From contig NZ_WODA01000002.1 in assembly GCF_009729855.1 (NCBI RefSeq), forward strand, positions 372,001-436,000: a stretch of DNA of 64,000 bases. The letters run 5' to 3'. The notes beneath the pieces are model-generated. The model worked only from the letters and a program-made list of their open reading frames with translations, did no database searches and had not been told where the DNA came from. Both the position numbers and the translations under genes were made by a program. The stretch comes from Agromyces luteolus. GTDB lineage: Bacteria > Actinomycetota > Actinomycetes > Actinomycetales > Microbacteriaceae. Positions 20,597 to 29,282 of this stretch are shown piece by piece. The first letter of the stretch is position 1. Each line of letters begins with the position of its first letter.

Positions 20597-22549
20597 ATGG
20601 CGAACGGTGGACGCGGCTGGTTCCAACGCAGGAAGCCGCAGTCCGATGCCGTCGCACCGGCGACGGAGCAACGCCGGCCCGAGCCCACCCGGATCGAAGC
20701 CTATGAAGCGGAGCAGCGAGCCGAGGCAGCGAGACGCCAGGTGCACGAGTCGACCCGTCCCGACTTCGATTCCCTCCTGCGCCCGACGTCCGACGGCGCA
20801 AGCGGCGAACGATCGGCACCTCAGCCGATGGCCCCGAGTCGGCCCTCCGACCACGTTCCGGACGCGCCCGACTCCCGTGCTCCGAGTTCCGACGACCCCG
20901 ACCGGCGCTGGGCGCCGCCGGAAGAGGCATGGCGCCGCGGTGTCGGTGACCGTCCCACTCCCGAGACGACCGCGGCGGGCGAGGCGCCGCGCTCGGACGA
21001 CACGAGCACTCGCGCACCGGGTGCGGCACCCACCGCGGATCGCGACGAGAAGGCGCCGACACACGCTCCGTCGTCCGAGGGCGGAGCGTCGAGTGCCGCA
21101 GGGGCGGTGACGCGGTACGACTGGGATGCGGCGACCGCGGCCGCACTCTCGGACGAGTCCGTACCTGCGGTCCGCCCGGCGAACACCCCGCTCCCCCACA
21201 GCGATCCCGACAAGCTGCTCGAAGACATCATCCGCGAGATCGTCGGTGACGCGACGGCCGAGACGGTCTCGAGTCTCCAGCAGCCGCGACCGCAGGACGA
21301 GTCGCCATCGCGTGCGGTCACCGGCCAGACGAGCGCATCGATGCCGTCGGCGCCGAGCGCACCGCTCCCTCCTGCCGGTGAGGGTGATCCGCAACTCCGT
21401 TCGTCGGAGGTCGACGAGCCTCCCCTGGCGGCCGACCGTGAACGGATCCCGGCCGATCGCGAGACTGCGCTCGGGGCGGCATCCGCTCCGGCGGAGCCGT
21501 ATGCTGTCGGGGCGGGTGTGGAGACGCCGACGGAGTCCGGAGTCGATGACGCCGAACACGCAGAGCCGGCCTCCCACCCAGCTGCTGCGACGACGAGTCA
21601 CGCCGTGGTCGCCGGCCCGGCTGGGTCGGTTTCACGTGAAACACCGGAATCATACGGAGGAACTCCCCTGGCCGATCAGCTTGCCGACGAGACCCGGCGC
21701 CGAATCGCGCTCGACCAGGCCGTGCTGCCGCTGCCCCGGACCACGCGCATCTTCACGATCTCGAACCAGAAGGGCGGGGTCGGGAAGACGACGTCCGCGG
21801 TGAACCTGGCCGCGGCACTCGCGCGCGCCGGGGCGCACGTCCTCGTCGTGGACCTCGACCCGCAGGGGAATGCTTCGACCGCCCTCGGGGTCGATCACCG
21901 ATCGGACCTGCAGAGCGTCTACGAGGTCCTCGTCTCCGATCTCGCGATCGCGGAGGTCGTGCAGCCGTCGACCGAGCACGAGAACCTCGACTGCGTGCCG
22001 GCGACCATCCACCTCGCCGGCGCCGAGATCGAGCTCGTCTCGCTGGTCGCTCGCGAGCAGCGGCTCCGCCGCGCCCTCGACGCGCACCTGGCGACGATGG
22101 AGCGCCCCTACGACTACGTGTTCATCGACTGCCCGCCGTCGCTCGGACTGCTCACCATCAACGCGTTCGTCGCGGCGCGGGAGGTGCTCATCCCGATCCA
22201 GTGCGAGTACTACGCGCTCGAGGGCCTCTCGCAGCTGCTCAGCAACATCGAGCTCATCGAGCGTCACCTGAACCCCGAACTGCGGCTGACGACGATCCTC
22301 CTGACGATGTACGACTCGCGCACGAATCTCGCCCAGCAGGTGGCGCAGGAGGTCCGCGACCACTTCCCCACCCAGACGCTCGACACGATCATCCCCAGGT
22401 CGGTCCGCGTCTCCGAGGCCCCGAGTTACGGACAGAGCGTGATCAGCTACGACTTCGCCTCGACCGGCTCCCTCTCCTATCGGGAAGCGGCAGCGGAGAT
22501 CGCATGGCGAGGCGTGCAGAACGCGTCCGAACAGAAGGAGTCCGTCTGA
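20597..22549 (+). CDS. parA: ParA chromosome-partitioning ATPase with a very long disordered N-terminal extension
   Basis: A deviant-Walker ATPase that moves ParB-parS complexes after replication. The C-terminal ~275 residues are a complete ParA: deviant Walker A KGGVGKTT (Lys392, Lys397), DLDPQGNAS, DYVFIDCPPSLG, then PRSVRVSEAPSYGQSV. Before it lies about 370 residues rich in Pro, Ala, Ser, Asp and Glu, starting MANGGRGWFQRRKP, with two more structured-looking pieces (TRIEAYEAEQRAEAARRQ; DPDKLLEDIIREIVGDAT). Usual ParA is 260-330 residues. ATG 20597 has AGGAG 6 nt upstream and no stop breaks the frame. A shorter start near 21600 is possible. Overlaps parB (TGATG). Confidence 0.85.
   Translation: MANGGRGWFQRRKPQSDAVAPATEQRRPEPTRIEAYEAEQRAEAARRQVHESTRPDFDSLLRPTSDGASGERSAPQPMAPSRPSDHVPDAPDSRAPSSDDPDRRWAPPEEAWRRGVGDRPTPETTAAGEAPRSDDTSTRAPGAAPTADRDEKAPTHAPSSEGGASSAAGAVTRYDWDAATAAALSDESVPAVRPANTPLPHSDPDKLLEDIIREIVGDATAETVSSLQQPRPQDESPSRAVTGQTSASMPSAPSAPLPPAGEGDPQLRSSEVDEPPLAADRERIPADRETALGAASAPAEPYAVGAGVETPTESGVDDAEHAEPASHPAAATTSHAVVAGPAGSVSRETPESYGGTPLADQLADETRRRIALDQAVLPLPRTTRIFTISNQKGGVGKTTSAVNLAAALARAGAHVLVVDLDPQGNASTALGVDHRSDLQSVYEVLVSDLAIAEVVQPSTEHENLDCVPATIHLAGAEIELVSLVAREQRLRRALDAHLATMERPYDYVFIDCPPSLGLLTINAFVAAREVLIPIQCEYYALEGLSQLLSNIELIERHLNPELRLTTILLTMYDSRTNLAQQVAQEVRDHFPTQTLDTIIPRSVRVSEAPSYGQSVISYDFASTGSLSYREAAAEIAWRGVQNASEQKESV
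21628..21643. promoter_or_regulatory. parS: parS site inside parA, encoding VSRET
   Basis: GGTTTCACGTGAAACA, with a perfect 14-bp core. It is read in frame as Val345-Ser-Arg-Glu-Thr349 of ParA. From memory, mycobacterial ParA carries the same pentapeptide. Confidence 0.9.
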
Positions 22550-23526
22550 TGGCGACCAAGCGCACTGGACTCGGGCGCGGGATCGGCGCCCTGATCCCGA
22601 CCAACGAGGAGACGGCGCCGAAGGTCACCCGTCCCGTCGACGTCTTCTTCCGGGAGAGCGAGGCCCCGACGACCGCGGTCGCCGCGGTCGAGAACGCCGT
22701 CGAGGCGAACCTCGTCACGGTGCCCGGAGCCCACCTCGCCAGGCTCAACCCCGACGACATCGTCCCGAACGCGCAGCAGCCACGCTCGGTGTTCGACGCC
22801 GACGACCTCGAGGAGCTCGTCCATTCGGTCCGCGAGTTCGGCGTCCTGCAGCCGATCGTCGTCCGACCCCACCCCGACGAGCCCGGCAAGTACGAACTCG
22901 TCATGGGCGAGCGCCGGCTCCGCGCGACCAAGGCCGCCGGCCTCGACTCGATTCCCGCCGTCGTCAAGGACACGGCCAACGAGGCGATGCTCCGCGATGC
23001 CCTCCTCGAGAACCTCCATCGTTCGCAGCTGAATCCGCTCGAGGAGGCATCCGCCTACCAGCAGTTGCTGGCCGACTTCGGGATCACCCAGGAGGAACTC
23101 GCGACGAGGATCGGTCGATCCCGGCCGCAGATCTCCAACACGCTCCGGCTGCTGAAGCTCCCCGAGCCGGTCCAGGTGCGCGTGGCCGCCGGCGTGCTGA
23201 GCGCCGGCCACGCGCGGGCGATCCTCGCCGCCGGCGACCCGGAGGCAATGCAGCGTCTCGCCGACAAGATCGTCAACGAGGACCTCTCCGTGCGCGCCGC
23301 CGAGGCCATCGCCGCGTCCGCGCCGAAGCCGGCGCGCCTCAAGCCCGCCGCGGGCAAGCGCCAGGAGTTCCTCGACGACCTCTCGACCCGACTCGGCGAT
23401 CGGCTCGACACGCGCGTCAAGATCTCGATCGGTGCTCGAAAGGGCCAGATCAGCATTGATTTCGCGACCGTTCAGGACCTGCGGCGCATCCTGTCCGAGC
23501 TGGGCGAGGACCTCGACGGGCTCTGA
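22549..23526 (+). CDS. parB: ParB chromosome-partitioning CTPase / parS-binding protein
   Basis: Binds parS, slides as a CTP-gated clamp and recruits SMC; partner of ParA. The 325 residues start with the ParA-stimulating basic motif TGLGRGIGALIP, then the CTP-binding domain with VPNAQQPRSVF and GERRLRA, ENLHRSQLNPLEEA, an HTH (TQEELATRIGRSRPQISNTL) and a C-terminal dimerisation domain. The ATG overlaps the parA stop. Seven candidate parS sites lie within 5 kb upstream. Confidence 0.98.
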   Translation: MATKRTGLGRGIGALIPTNEETAPKVTRPVDVFFRESEAPTTAVAAVENAVEANLVTVPGAHLARLNPDDIVPNAQQPRSVFDADDLEELVHSVREFGVLQPIVVRPHPDEPGKYELVMGERRLRATKAAGLDSIPAVVKDTANEAMLRDALLENLHRSQLNPLEEASAYQQLLADFGITQEELATRIGRSRPQISNTLRLLKLPEPVQVRVAAGVLSAGHARAILAAGDPEAMQRLADKIVNEDLSVRAAEAIAASAPKPARLKPAAGKRQEFLDDLSTRLGDRLDTRVKISIGARKGQISIDFATVQDLRRILSELGEDLDGL

Positions 23527-23550
23527 TCGCCCCGAAGCCCCTCCGACGGA

Positions 23551-24510
23551 TCAGGCGCCGCGGCGCGCGGCCGTGCGGACCAGCCCGTCGTAGACCGTCG
23601 AGGCATCGGTGTCCGAGGCCTCGATCGCGAGGGGGACGAGCGAGGTCTCGGTGAGGCCGGGAAGCACGTTCGCCTCGAGGAACCACGGGGTGCCCTCGTC
23701 GTCGACGATGAGGTCGACACGGGAGAGGTCGCGAAGGCCGAGCGTGCGGTGCGCCGCGAGCGCCGCCGCCGTGGCCCGCTCGACGTGCTCCTCGGAGAGG
23801 CGGCAGGGCGAGAAGAAGGTGGTCTCCCCCGCGTTGTAGCGCGCCTGGAACGAGTACACGCCGGCAGACGGGACGATCTCGACCGCAGTGAGGGCGCGCG
23901 CTGCGCCATCCGTCTCGACGATCGCTACGGCGAGCTCCGTGCCGATGACCCGTCGCTCCACGACCGCGACGTCGGCGTAGGTGAACGCGTCGACCATCGC
24001 ACGCGGGAGGTCGGCGGGCGCCGCGACGATGGTGACACCCTGCGCCGAGCCGCCCGAGCCTGGCTTCACCACGAGGTCGCCCGGCAGCGCCTCGCGGACC
24101 ACGCGGAGCACGCTCGCGGCGCCGAGCTCGCGGAAGGCCTCGTGCGAGAGCACGATCGATTCGGGCACCGCACCGCCGGCCCCGGCGACGAGCGAACTCG
24201 CGACCGGCTTCGACCACGCCCGACGGGCGGCCGCGCCCGTCGAGCCGACGGTCGGGATCCGCAGCGCCGCCAGCAGTTCGAGCAGGGTGCCGTCCTCGCC
24301 GCTCGATCCGTGCAGCGCCGGGAACACGACGTCGGGTCGGTGCTCGGCGAGGTACGGCAGCAGTCCGGCGTCGGGATCGCGGAGTTCGACGCGGTGGCCG
24401 GCCTCGGTGAGGGCGTCGGCGACGCGTCGCCCCGAGCGGAGCGAGACGTCGCGCTCGTGCGAGATGCCCCCGGCGAGCACGACGACGGAAAGGCCGGTGG
24501 AATCGCTCAT
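23551..24510 (-). CDS. ddl: D-alanine--D-alanine ligase
   Basis: An ATP-grasp enzyme joining two D-Ala for peptidoglycan precursors; target of D-cycloserine. The 319 residues include LAGGISHERDVSLRSG (N-terminal substrate loop, HERDVS), VFPALHGSSGEDGTL, VKPGSGGSAQGVTIV (ATP-binding Gly-rich loop), and the C-terminal SRVDLIVDDEGTPWFLEANVLPG motif. Somewhat shorter than the ~350-370 residues of many Ddl enzymes. Convergent with parB, 24 nt apart. It is the distal gene behind the aminotransferase at 24527 (16-nt gap), so probably co-transcribed with it. Confidence 0.93.
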   Translation of the reverse strand: MSDSTGLSVVVLAGGISHERDVSLRSGRRVADALTEAGHRVELRDPDAGLLPYLAEHRPDVVFPALHGSSGEDGTLLELLAALRIPTVGSTGAAARRAWSKPVASSLVAGAGGAVPESIVLSHEAFRELGAASVLRVVREALPGDLVVKPGSGGSAQGVTIVAAPADLPRAMVDAFTYADVAVVERRVIGTELAVAIVETDGAARALTAVEIVPSAGVYSFQARYNAGETTFFSPCRLSEEHVERATAAALAAHRTLGLRDLSRVDLIVDDEGTPWFLEANVLPGLTETSLVPLAIEASDTDASTVYDGLVRTAARRGA

Positions 24511-24526
24511 GATCAGGGGTTCTCCA

Positions 24527-25849
24527 CTACTTCAGGTCGGTGGGCGGGGCGAGTTCGATGCCGGGTCGATCGGGGAGTTGGAGCGTTCCGGTCCCGGCGA
24601 AGGTGTCGAGCAGGTCGAGCTCGCCGTTGACGACCGTCGCCAGCCGGCGGATGCCGAGGCGGATGGCGTCGGGGGTCGGGTAGCAGAAGGAGAGTCGCAT
24701 CGCGTGCCGACCGCGCCCGTCGGCGAAGAAGGCGGTGCCCGGCGTGTACGCGACGAGCTCGCGGACCGCGCGCGGGAGCATCTGCTTCGAGTCGAGCACG
24801 TCGGGGAGGGTCACCCACACGTAGAACCCGCCGTTCGGGTTCGTCCACGACAGCTGGGGCAGGTACTCCCCCAGCGCCTCGACCATCGCGTCCTTGCGTT
24901 CGCGGTAGACGCCGCGGAACGCGTCGATCTGCCCGCGCCAGTCGGCCTGCGACAGGTACTCCGACACGACGAGCTGGCTGAAGGACGACGGCGAGAGGAT
25001 CGCCGACTCGGCCGCGAGGATGAGCTTCTCGCGGATGGCGTGGGGTGCGAGCGCCCAGCCGACGCGGAACCCGGGAGCCAGCGTCTTCGAGAAGGACCCG
25101 AGGTAGATCACGCCCTCCGGGTCCATCGAGCGAAGCGCGTCGGGTGCGGGCTCGTCGAAGTGCAGGAGACCGTACGGGTTGTCCTCGAGCACGAGGATCT
25201 CGTTCGCGCGGCAGATCTCGAGGATCTCGGGGCGGCGTGCGGCAGAGAGCGTCACGCCCGCGGGGTTGTGGAAGTTCGGGATCGTGTAGAGGAACTTGAT
25301 GCGACGGCCCTGGCCGCGCAGGTGCGCGATGGTCTCGCGGAGCGCCTCGGGGATCAGGCCGTCGTCGTCCATCGCGACGTGCACGACGGACGCCTGGTAC
25401 GACCGGAAGACGCCCATGGCGCCGACGTAGGACGGCGCCTCGGCGAGCACGACGTCGCCCGGATCGAGGAAGAGCTTGGCCACGAAGTCGAGCGCCTGCT
25501 GGGAACCGGTCGAGGTCACGACGTTGTCGACCGACGCACGGATGCCTTCGAGCGACATGACCTCGAGGATGTGCTCGCGCAGCGACGGGATGCCCTGGCC
25601 GGAGCCGTACTGGAGGGCGACCGGACCCTGTTCGCGCATCGTGCGCTCGAACGCCGTGGTGATGAGCTCCTGCGGGAGCGCGGAGACGTACGGCATGCCG
25701 CCCGCGAGGGAGACGACCTCGGGTCGCGAGGCGACGGCGAACAGCGCGCGCACCTCGGAGGCGGCGAAGCCGGCGGCTCGGTCGGCGTAGTTCGCGTACC
25801 ACGGATCGAGGTTGTTGCCGGCCCGCTGGGGCACTCCGTCAGAGGTCAC
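24527..25849 (-). CDS. PLP-dependent fold-type I aminotransferase (2-aminoadipate/MocR-type catalytic domain)
   Basis: A 440-residue aminotransferase without the GntR HTH domain of MocR regulators. It has SLAGGMPYVSALP, the QYGSGQGIPSLREHI cofactor loop, DNPYGLLHFD, and the PLP lysine in GSFSKTLAPGFRVGW. This subclass includes 2-aminoadipate and aromatic/branched-chain transaminases, so the substrate is open. The GTG 25849 start lies downstream of TAGCAT (25879-25884). It precedes ddl in the same orientation, which would fit an amino-acid supply role but does not show it. Confidence 0.88.
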   Translation of the reverse strand: MTSDGVPQRAGNNLDPWYANYADRAAGFAASEVRALFAVASRPEVVSLAGGMPYVSALPQELITTAFERTMREQGPVALQYGSGQGIPSLREHILEVMSLEGIRASVDNVVTSTGSQQALDFVAKLFLDPGDVVLAEAPSYVGAMGVFRSYQASVVHVAMDDDGLIPEALRETIAHLRGQGRRIKFLYTIPNFHNPAGVTLSAARRPEILEICRANEILVLEDNPYGLLHFDEPAPDALRSMDPEGVIYLGSFSKTLAPGFRVGWALAPHAIREKLILAAESAILSPSSFSQLVVSEYLSQADWRGQIDAFRGVYRERKDAMVEALGEYLPQLSWTNPNGGFYVWVTLPDVLDSKQMLPRAVRELVAYTPGTAFFADGRGRHAMRLSFCYPTPDAIRLGIRRLATVVNGELDLLDTFAGTGTLQLPDRPGIELAPPTDLK

Positions 25850-26014
25850 TGCTGGATTCCGTTCTGCTCAGGCATTCCATGCTAGCCAGCCGCGTCGGGG
25901 CGCCCGAACCGGATGCCACTGCGTGACGCCGCACCCGTGACGCCGCCCGGCGGGGCCGCCCCGCGATGCCGCCCCGGCGATGCCGCCCGCGCGGCCCCGC
26001 ACCCCCACGCACGA

Positions 26015-26053
26015 CGAGGGCCCGTAACCGATCGATACGGTTACGGGCCCTCG
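26015..26053 (-). terminator. Strong hairpin terminator after trxA
   Basis: A perfect 16-bp stem CGAGGGCCCGTAACCG / CGGTTACGGGCCCTCG with a 7-nt loop, 17 nt beyond the trxA stop. Confidence 0.85.
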
Positions 26054-26069
26054 GGAACAATCGCGATGC

Positions 26070-26393
26070 TCAGCCGATGAACTCGGCGAGATCCTGCTCG
26101 AGGATCGGCTTCGGCTTCGCGCCGATCACGGTGCGGACGACCTCGCCGCCCTTGAAGACCTTCATCGCGGGGATCGCGGTGATCTGGTACTTCATCGCGA
26201 GGCCCGGGTTCTCATCGACGTTGAGCTTGACGATGTCGAGCTTGTCGGAGTGCTCGGTCGCGATCTGGTCGAGGATCGGGCTCACCGCGCGACACGGACC
26301 GCACCACTCGGCCCAGAAGTCGACGAGGACGGCCTTGTCGTTCTGCAGCACCTCCTGGTCGAAGGTGGCCTCGGACACTGCACGTGCAGTCAT
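26070..26393 (-). CDS. trxA: Thioredoxin
   Basis: A small thiol-disulfide reductase reduced by TrxB. The 107 residues have the active site WCGPC (Cys31, Cys34) in VDFWAEWCGPCRAVSPIL, and the cis-Pro loop ITAIPAMKVFKGGE. ATG 26393 has AGGAG 7 nt upstream; the open frame continues far upstream only because it is antisense to nothing and in the trxB shadow. It lies 82 nt downstream of trxB, the usual actinobacterial pair. Confidence 0.98.
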   Translation of the reverse strand: MTARAVSEATFDQEVLQNDKAVLVDFWAEWCGPCRAVSPILDQIATEHSDKLDIVKLNVDENPGLAMKYQITAIPAMKVFKGGEVVRTVIGAKPKPILEQDLAEFIG

Positions 26394-26475
26394 TGGATAT
26401 CTCCTTTGGTGGAAGCGATGGTCCGGAACGTCCGCCGGGCATATGTCGATGCCGGCATCCGTTCCGGGAGAGCGA

Positions 26476-27486
26476 TCAGCGGGCGGCGTCCGCCAGGTCG
26501 ACGGCGACGAGCTCGTCGACTTCGGCCGCTTCGGCGGAGGCCGCCGAAGGGTCGCCGCTCGTGTCCTCGAGGGCGGCGAGGTAGTGCTCGGCGTCGAGGG
26601 CCGCGACCGTACCGGAGCCGGCCGCGGTGACCGCCTGGCGGTAGATCGGGTCGATGACGTCGCCCGCCGCGAAGACGCCCGGGACCGACGTGCGGGACGA
26701 GCGACCGTCGACGGCGATGGTGCCCTCGGGCGTGAGGTCGAGCTTGCCGTGCACGAGGTGGGTGCGCGGGTCGTTGCCGATCGCGACGAACAGGCCGTCG
26801 AGGTCGAGCGCGCTGACCTCGCCCGAGACGGTGTCGCGCAGCGTGACACCGGTCACGGCGGTGTCGCCGTGGATGGCATCGACGGCGGCGTTCCAGACGA
26901 ACTCGATCTTCGGATTGTCGAACGCGCGCTGCTGCATGATCTTCGACGCCTTGAGCGAGTCGCGGCGGTGGATCACGTAGACCTTGTCGGCGAAGCGCGT
27001 GAGGAAGGTCGCCTCCTCCATCGCCGAGTCGCCGCCGCCGACGACCGCGATGGTCTTCTCGCGGAAGAAGAAGCCGTCGCACGTGGCGCACCACGAGAGT
27101 CCGTGGCCGGAGAGGCGCTCCTCCTCGGGGAGGCCGAGCTTGCGATAGGCCGAGCCGGTCGCGAAGATGATCGCCTTCGCCTCGTGCTCACCCCCGTTGC
27201 CGAGCTTCACACGCTTGACCGGGCCGTCGACGTCGAGCTCCACGACGTCGTCGTAGACGACCTCGGTGCCGAAGCGCTCGGCCTGGGCCTGCATCTTGCC
27301 CATCAGGTCGGGGCCCATGATGCCCTCGGGGAAGCCCGGGAAGTTCTCCACCTCGGTGGTGTTCATGAGCTCGCCGCCGATCTCGACGGAACTGGCGATG
27401 AGCAGCGGCTTCAGCTCGGCGCGGGCCGCGTAGATGGCGGCGGTGAAGCCCGCCGGTCCGGACCCGATGATGATGATGTCGCGCAA
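26476..27486 (-). CDS. trxB: Thioredoxin reductase
   Basis: An FAD/NADPH enzyme reducing thioredoxin. From TTG 27486 it has 336 residues: MRDIIIIGSGPAGFTAAIYA (FAD Rossmann), GGELMNTTEVENFPGFPEG, the redox pair Cys133-Ala-Thr-Cys136, VVGGGDSAMEEA (NADPH Rossmann) and FAAGDVID near the C-terminus. The TTG has AGGAG 5 nt upstream, the best ribosome site available; in-frame ATGs at 27522 and 27546 would add 12-20 residues without good sites. A Ser/Glu-rich tail of about 30 residues follows the usual end. Confidence 0.95.
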   Translation of the reverse strand: MRDIIIIGSGPAGFTAAIYAARAELKPLLIASSVEIGGELMNTTEVENFPGFPEGIMGPDLMGKMQAQAERFGTEVVYDDVVELDVDGPVKRVKLGNGGEHEAKAIIFATGSAYRKLGLPEEERLSGHGLSWCATCDGFFFREKTIAVVGGGDSAMEEATFLTRFADKVYVIHRRDSLKASKIMQQRAFDNPKIEFVWNAAVDAIHGDTAVTGVTLRDTVSGEVSALDLDGLFVAIGNDPRTHLVHGKLDLTPEGTIAVDGRSSRTSVPGVFAAGDVIDPIYRQAVTAAGSGTVAALDAEHYLAALEDTSGDPSAASAEAAEVDELVAVDLADAAR

Positions 27487-27659
27487 ACCCGCTCCTGTCG
27501 TTCCCTGCGATGCCCGCGGCATCCTACATTCCGGATGCCACGACATGGTGAACACAGTCTAGGCGGCGCCTATTCCGCCATCCGCGGCGCTCACGGGCGG
27601 GTCACAGGCTGACCCAGACCGAGCGGATGACACGGGCTCGCGCCCCGCGTCATCCGTCG

Positions 27660-29282
27660 TCATCGACGCCTGAGCCGCGCCAGCACGGGCTCGGCGAAGC
27701 CGCGCAGTTCGGGCGAACGCAGCAGCCAGAGGATGCCGGCGTAGAGCACGGCCATGGCCGTCCCGGTGATCGCCATCACGAGGATGGCGCTCCAGCGATC
27801 GGCGATCGCGAAGCCGCCCTCCGCGAAGCCGCCGAAGACCCACACGATCGCCGCGCCCGCGACGACGGGGACGATGACCGCGACGACGTCGCGCGCGAGG
27901 CTCGTCAGCACGCGCTTCGCGTCGAGGCGCTCGAGCTTCGGCCGGAGGAGGAGCACGGCGAGGCCCAACTGGATCGTGCCCGCGACCGTCGTCGACAGGG
28001 CGACGCCGACGGCGATCCACTCCACCGGGAGCAGCAGGCAGGTCAGCGCGGCGATCGTGAAGACGACCACCTGGACGAGGGTGAACATGAACGGCGTCCG
28101 GGTGTCGCCGAGCGCGTAGAACGTCCGCTGCACGACGAACAGGATGCTGAACCCGACGAGTCCCACGGCGAACGCGATGATCACGTTGCCGAGCGCCGAG
28201 GCGTTCGCGAAGTTCCCCGGCTGGAAGACCGCCGCGAACGGGTAGGCCACCACGACGAGCACGGCCGAGGCGAGCATCAGGATGAGGCCGACCGCACGCA
28301 CCGCGCCCGACAGGTCGGCGCGGACCCGGTCGAGCAGTCCGTCGCGGGCGTGCTCGCTCATGCGCGTGAAGTAGGCCGTCGCGATCGAGACCGTGATCAC
28401 CGAGTGCGGGAGCATGAAGATCAGCCAGGCGTTCTCGATCGCGGCGACCGAGGCGCCCTGCTCGGACGCGGTGCTCACGACGCGGGTCTGCACGATTCCG
28501 GCGAACGTCGTGAGCAGCAGCATCCCGAACGTCCACCCCGCCATGCGCCCGGCGGATCGCAGGCCGACGCCGCGCCACTGGAAGTCCGGCCGGTAGCGCA
28601 GGCCGATCCGACGCCAGAACCAGAACAGCACGAGCGCCTGCGCCGCGATGCCGAGGGTCGCCGACCCGGCGAGGAGCGCGATCATGCCCGGCGTCCAGTC
28701 CGATGCGGAGCGGGTGCCCGCGGGGTCGAAGCCGAACAGCAGGCCGAACACGACGAGGCCGATGAGGGCGACCACGTTGTTCAGCACCGGGACCCACGTG
28801 AACGGGCCGAAGCTCCGACGCGCGTTCAGCACCTCGCCGAGCAGCGTGTAGAGGCCGTAGAAGAAGATCTGCGGCAGGCACCAGAACGCGAACGCGGTGG
28901 CGAGCGCGAGGGTGTCGGGCGCGAACCCGCCGCCGTAGAGCCAGGCGAGCGCCGGGGCGAGCGCGGTGGCGACCACGGTCGCGGCGCCGATCACGACGAG
29001 CGCCAGCGTGACCAACTTGTTGATGTAGGCGCTGCCGCCGTCGGCATGCGCCGCGGCGCGCACGATCTGCGGGACGAGCACCGCCGACAGCACGCCGCCC
29101 GCGACGATCACGTAGACGGTGTTCGGGAGGCCGTTCGCCACCGCGAACGCGTCGGCGCTCGCCGAGCCCACGACGCCGATGGTCGCGGCGAGGACGATGG
29201 CCTTCAGGAATCCGAGGATGCGCGAGACGATCGTGCCCGATGCCAGGAACAGGCTCGCCCGGGCGATGCGGTCGTCAGCCAT
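27660..29282 (-). CDS. murJ: Lipid II flippase MurJ (MviN family)
   Basis: A MATE/MOP-superfamily membrane protein that flips lipid-linked peptidoglycan precursor. The 540 residues are almost entirely hydrophobic, with about 14 membrane segments, opening MADDRIARASLFLASGTIVS then RILGFLKAIVLAATIG, the conserved MurJ N-terminus. ATG 29282 overlaps the stop of the DUF6049 gene by 8 nt. The window lacks the MurJ-linked pseudokinase gene seen downstream in mycobacteria. The neighbourhood (ddl, murJ) suits envelope synthesis. Confidence 0.94.
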   Translation of the reverse strand: MADDRIARASLFLASGTIVSRILGFLKAIVLAATIGVVGSASADAFAVANGLPNTVYVIVAGGVLSAVLVPQIVRAAAHADGGSAYINKLVTLALVVIGAATVVATALAPALAWLYGGGFAPDTLALATAFAFWCLPQIFFYGLYTLLGEVLNARRSFGPFTWVPVLNNVVALIGLVVFGLLFGFDPAGTRSASDWTPGMIALLAGSATLGIAAQALVLFWFWRRIGLRYRPDFQWRGVGLRSAGRMAGWTFGMLLLTTFAGIVQTRVVSTASEQGASVAAIENAWLIFMLPHSVITVSIATAYFTRMSEHARDGLLDRVRADLSGAVRAVGLILMLASAVLVVVAYPFAAVFQPGNFANASALGNVIIAFAVGLVGFSILFVVQRTFYALGDTRTPFMFTLVQVVVFTIAALTCLLLPVEWIAVGVALSTTVAGTIQLGLAVLLLRPKLERLDAKRVLTSLARDVVAVIVPVVAGAAIVWVFGGFAEGGFAIADRWSAILVMAITGTAMAVLYAGILWLLRSPELRGFAEPVLARLRRR

